Assembly: GCA_947003675.1 (NCBI GenBank)
Contig: CAMQPJ010000082.1
Location: 1 to 6,304, forward strand
Direction: 5' to 3'
Origin: an uncultured Collinsella sp.
GTDB taxonomy: Bacteria > Actinomycetota > Coriobacteriia > Coriobacteriales > Coriobacteriaceae
Length of the DNA: 6,304 bases
Both the position numbers and the translations under genes were made by a program. Shown one piece after another: positions 5,842 to 6,304 of the stretch. Position 1 is the first letter of the stretch. Every line of letters begins with the position of its first letter. Below the pieces are notes generated by a model. That model saw only the letters and a program-made list of their open reading frames with translations, was not told the origin of the DNA and searched no databases.

Positions 5842-6304
5842 GTGGGCGAACCGAAGATCGTGGTGGTCGACTACCACAAGGGCAACTTGTCGAGCGTCGT
5901 GCGCGGGCTTGCGCGCGCTGGTGCCGCTGCCTGCACGTCGGACGATCCGGAGCAGATCCGCAACGCCGACGGCCTGGTCATCCCAGGCGTGGGTGCGTTC
6001 TACGACGCGATTGCCTTTATGCGCGAGAGCGGCGAGGCGGACGCGGTGCTCGACGCCGTTGCCGCTGGAACTCCGCTGCTCGGCATCTGCCTGGGCCTTC
6101 AGCTGTTTTTTGAGCGCGGCGACGAGGGCGTGCCGGCGGACGAGGGTGCGGACGCGGACGACGATGCCTCCGAGCAGGCCGGCGGCCCCCGGGTCGATGG
6201 CCTGGGCATTATGCGCGGCTCGTGCACGCGCTTGGAGTCGAGTCGCCTTAAGGTGCCGCACGTGGGCTGGGACCAGGTGCACATGACGCCCGCCGGTGCG
6301 GCCG
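5842..6304 (+). CDS. hisH: Imidazole glycerol phosphate synthase, glutaminase subunit (3'-truncated)
   Basis: HisH is a class I glutamine amidotransferase that hydrolyses glutamine and passes ammonia to HisF, which makes imidazole glycerol phosphate and AICAR. The first 154 residues are in the window. Recognisable parts are VVDYHKGNLSSV at 8-19, IPGVGAFYDA at 47-56, the nucleophile C83 in LLGICLGLQLFF at 79-90, and VPHVGWDQV at 138-146. The catalytic His and Glu lie further right, outside the window. Between the nucleophile elbow and DGLGIMRG there is an acidic stretch, about residues 93-117 (GDEGVPADEGADADDDASEQ), that is roughly 18 residues longer than in E. coli HisH. The start is GTG. The gene is 137 bases from hisB, with the repeat pair in between, unlike the tight packing of hisD-hisC-hisB. 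hisF is expected further on but cannot be seen. Confidence 0.95.
   Translation, partial: MGEPKIVVVDYHKGNLSSVVRGLARAGAAACTSDDPEQIRNADGLVIPGVGAFYDAIAFMRESGEADAVLDAVAAGTPLLGICLGLQLFFERGDEGVPADEGADADDDASEQAGGPRVDGLGIMRGSCTRLESSRLKVPHVGWDQVHMTPAGAA

Noticed and set aside
5822..6286. Plus-strand open frame starting ATG at 5822, just before hisH
   Set aside because: It is in a different frame from the HisH protein, which shows all expected motifs from GTG 5842. The frame translates to an Arg/Ser/Thr-rich shadow.

Overview
The window carries most of a histidine biosynthesis operon on the + strand, preceded by the 3' end of an unrelated gene. The DNA is GC-rich (roughly 60-65% by eye), has strong GAGGAGG-type ribosome binding sites, and uses a short-form HisG with a HisZ regulatory subunit. 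Together these suggest a Coriobacteriia-type actinomycete, Collinsella or a close relative. That assignment is inference from gene content and style, since no rRNA or other marker is present.

Layout: (1) 2-571, the C-terminal part of a xylose-isomerase-like TIM-barrel sugar-phosphate isomerase/epimerase, cut by the left edge. (2) 572-741, a 170-base intergenic region with a weak candidate promoter, a perfect 11-bp stem-loop and the ribosome binding site of the his operon. (3) 742-2457, hisZ and hisG joined in one frame (571 residues). (4) 2458-2562, a gap with a second GC-rich 11-bp hairpin followed by a T run. (5) 2563-3999 hisD, 4001-5116 hisC and 5117-5704 hisB (dehydratase only), packed with 0-1 base gaps. 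(6) 5703-5817, two opposite-facing copies of a short repeat (perfect 31-bp inverted arms, 53-base spacer), beginning inside the hisB stop codon. (7) 5842-6304, the 5' part of hisH on a GTG start, cut by the right edge.

The genes cover the pathway's first step (HisZG: ATP + PRPP to phosphoribosyl-ATP), the glutaminase half of IGP synthase (HisH), imidazole glycerol-phosphate dehydration (HisB), transamination (HisC) and the final double oxidation to histidine (HisD). hisF, hisA, hisI and hisE are not in the window; hisF and hisA would be expected to the right of hisH. The histidinol-phosphate phosphatase is also absent, as expected for a monofunctional HisB.

The most notable points are the HisZ-HisG fusion, the inverted repeat pair sitting inside the operon, and the internal hairpins that could set different expression levels for hisZG, hisDCB and hisH. 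I found no defence system, CRISPR array, tRNA, rRNA, integrase or transposase gene. I saw no convincing evidence of a wholly new system.
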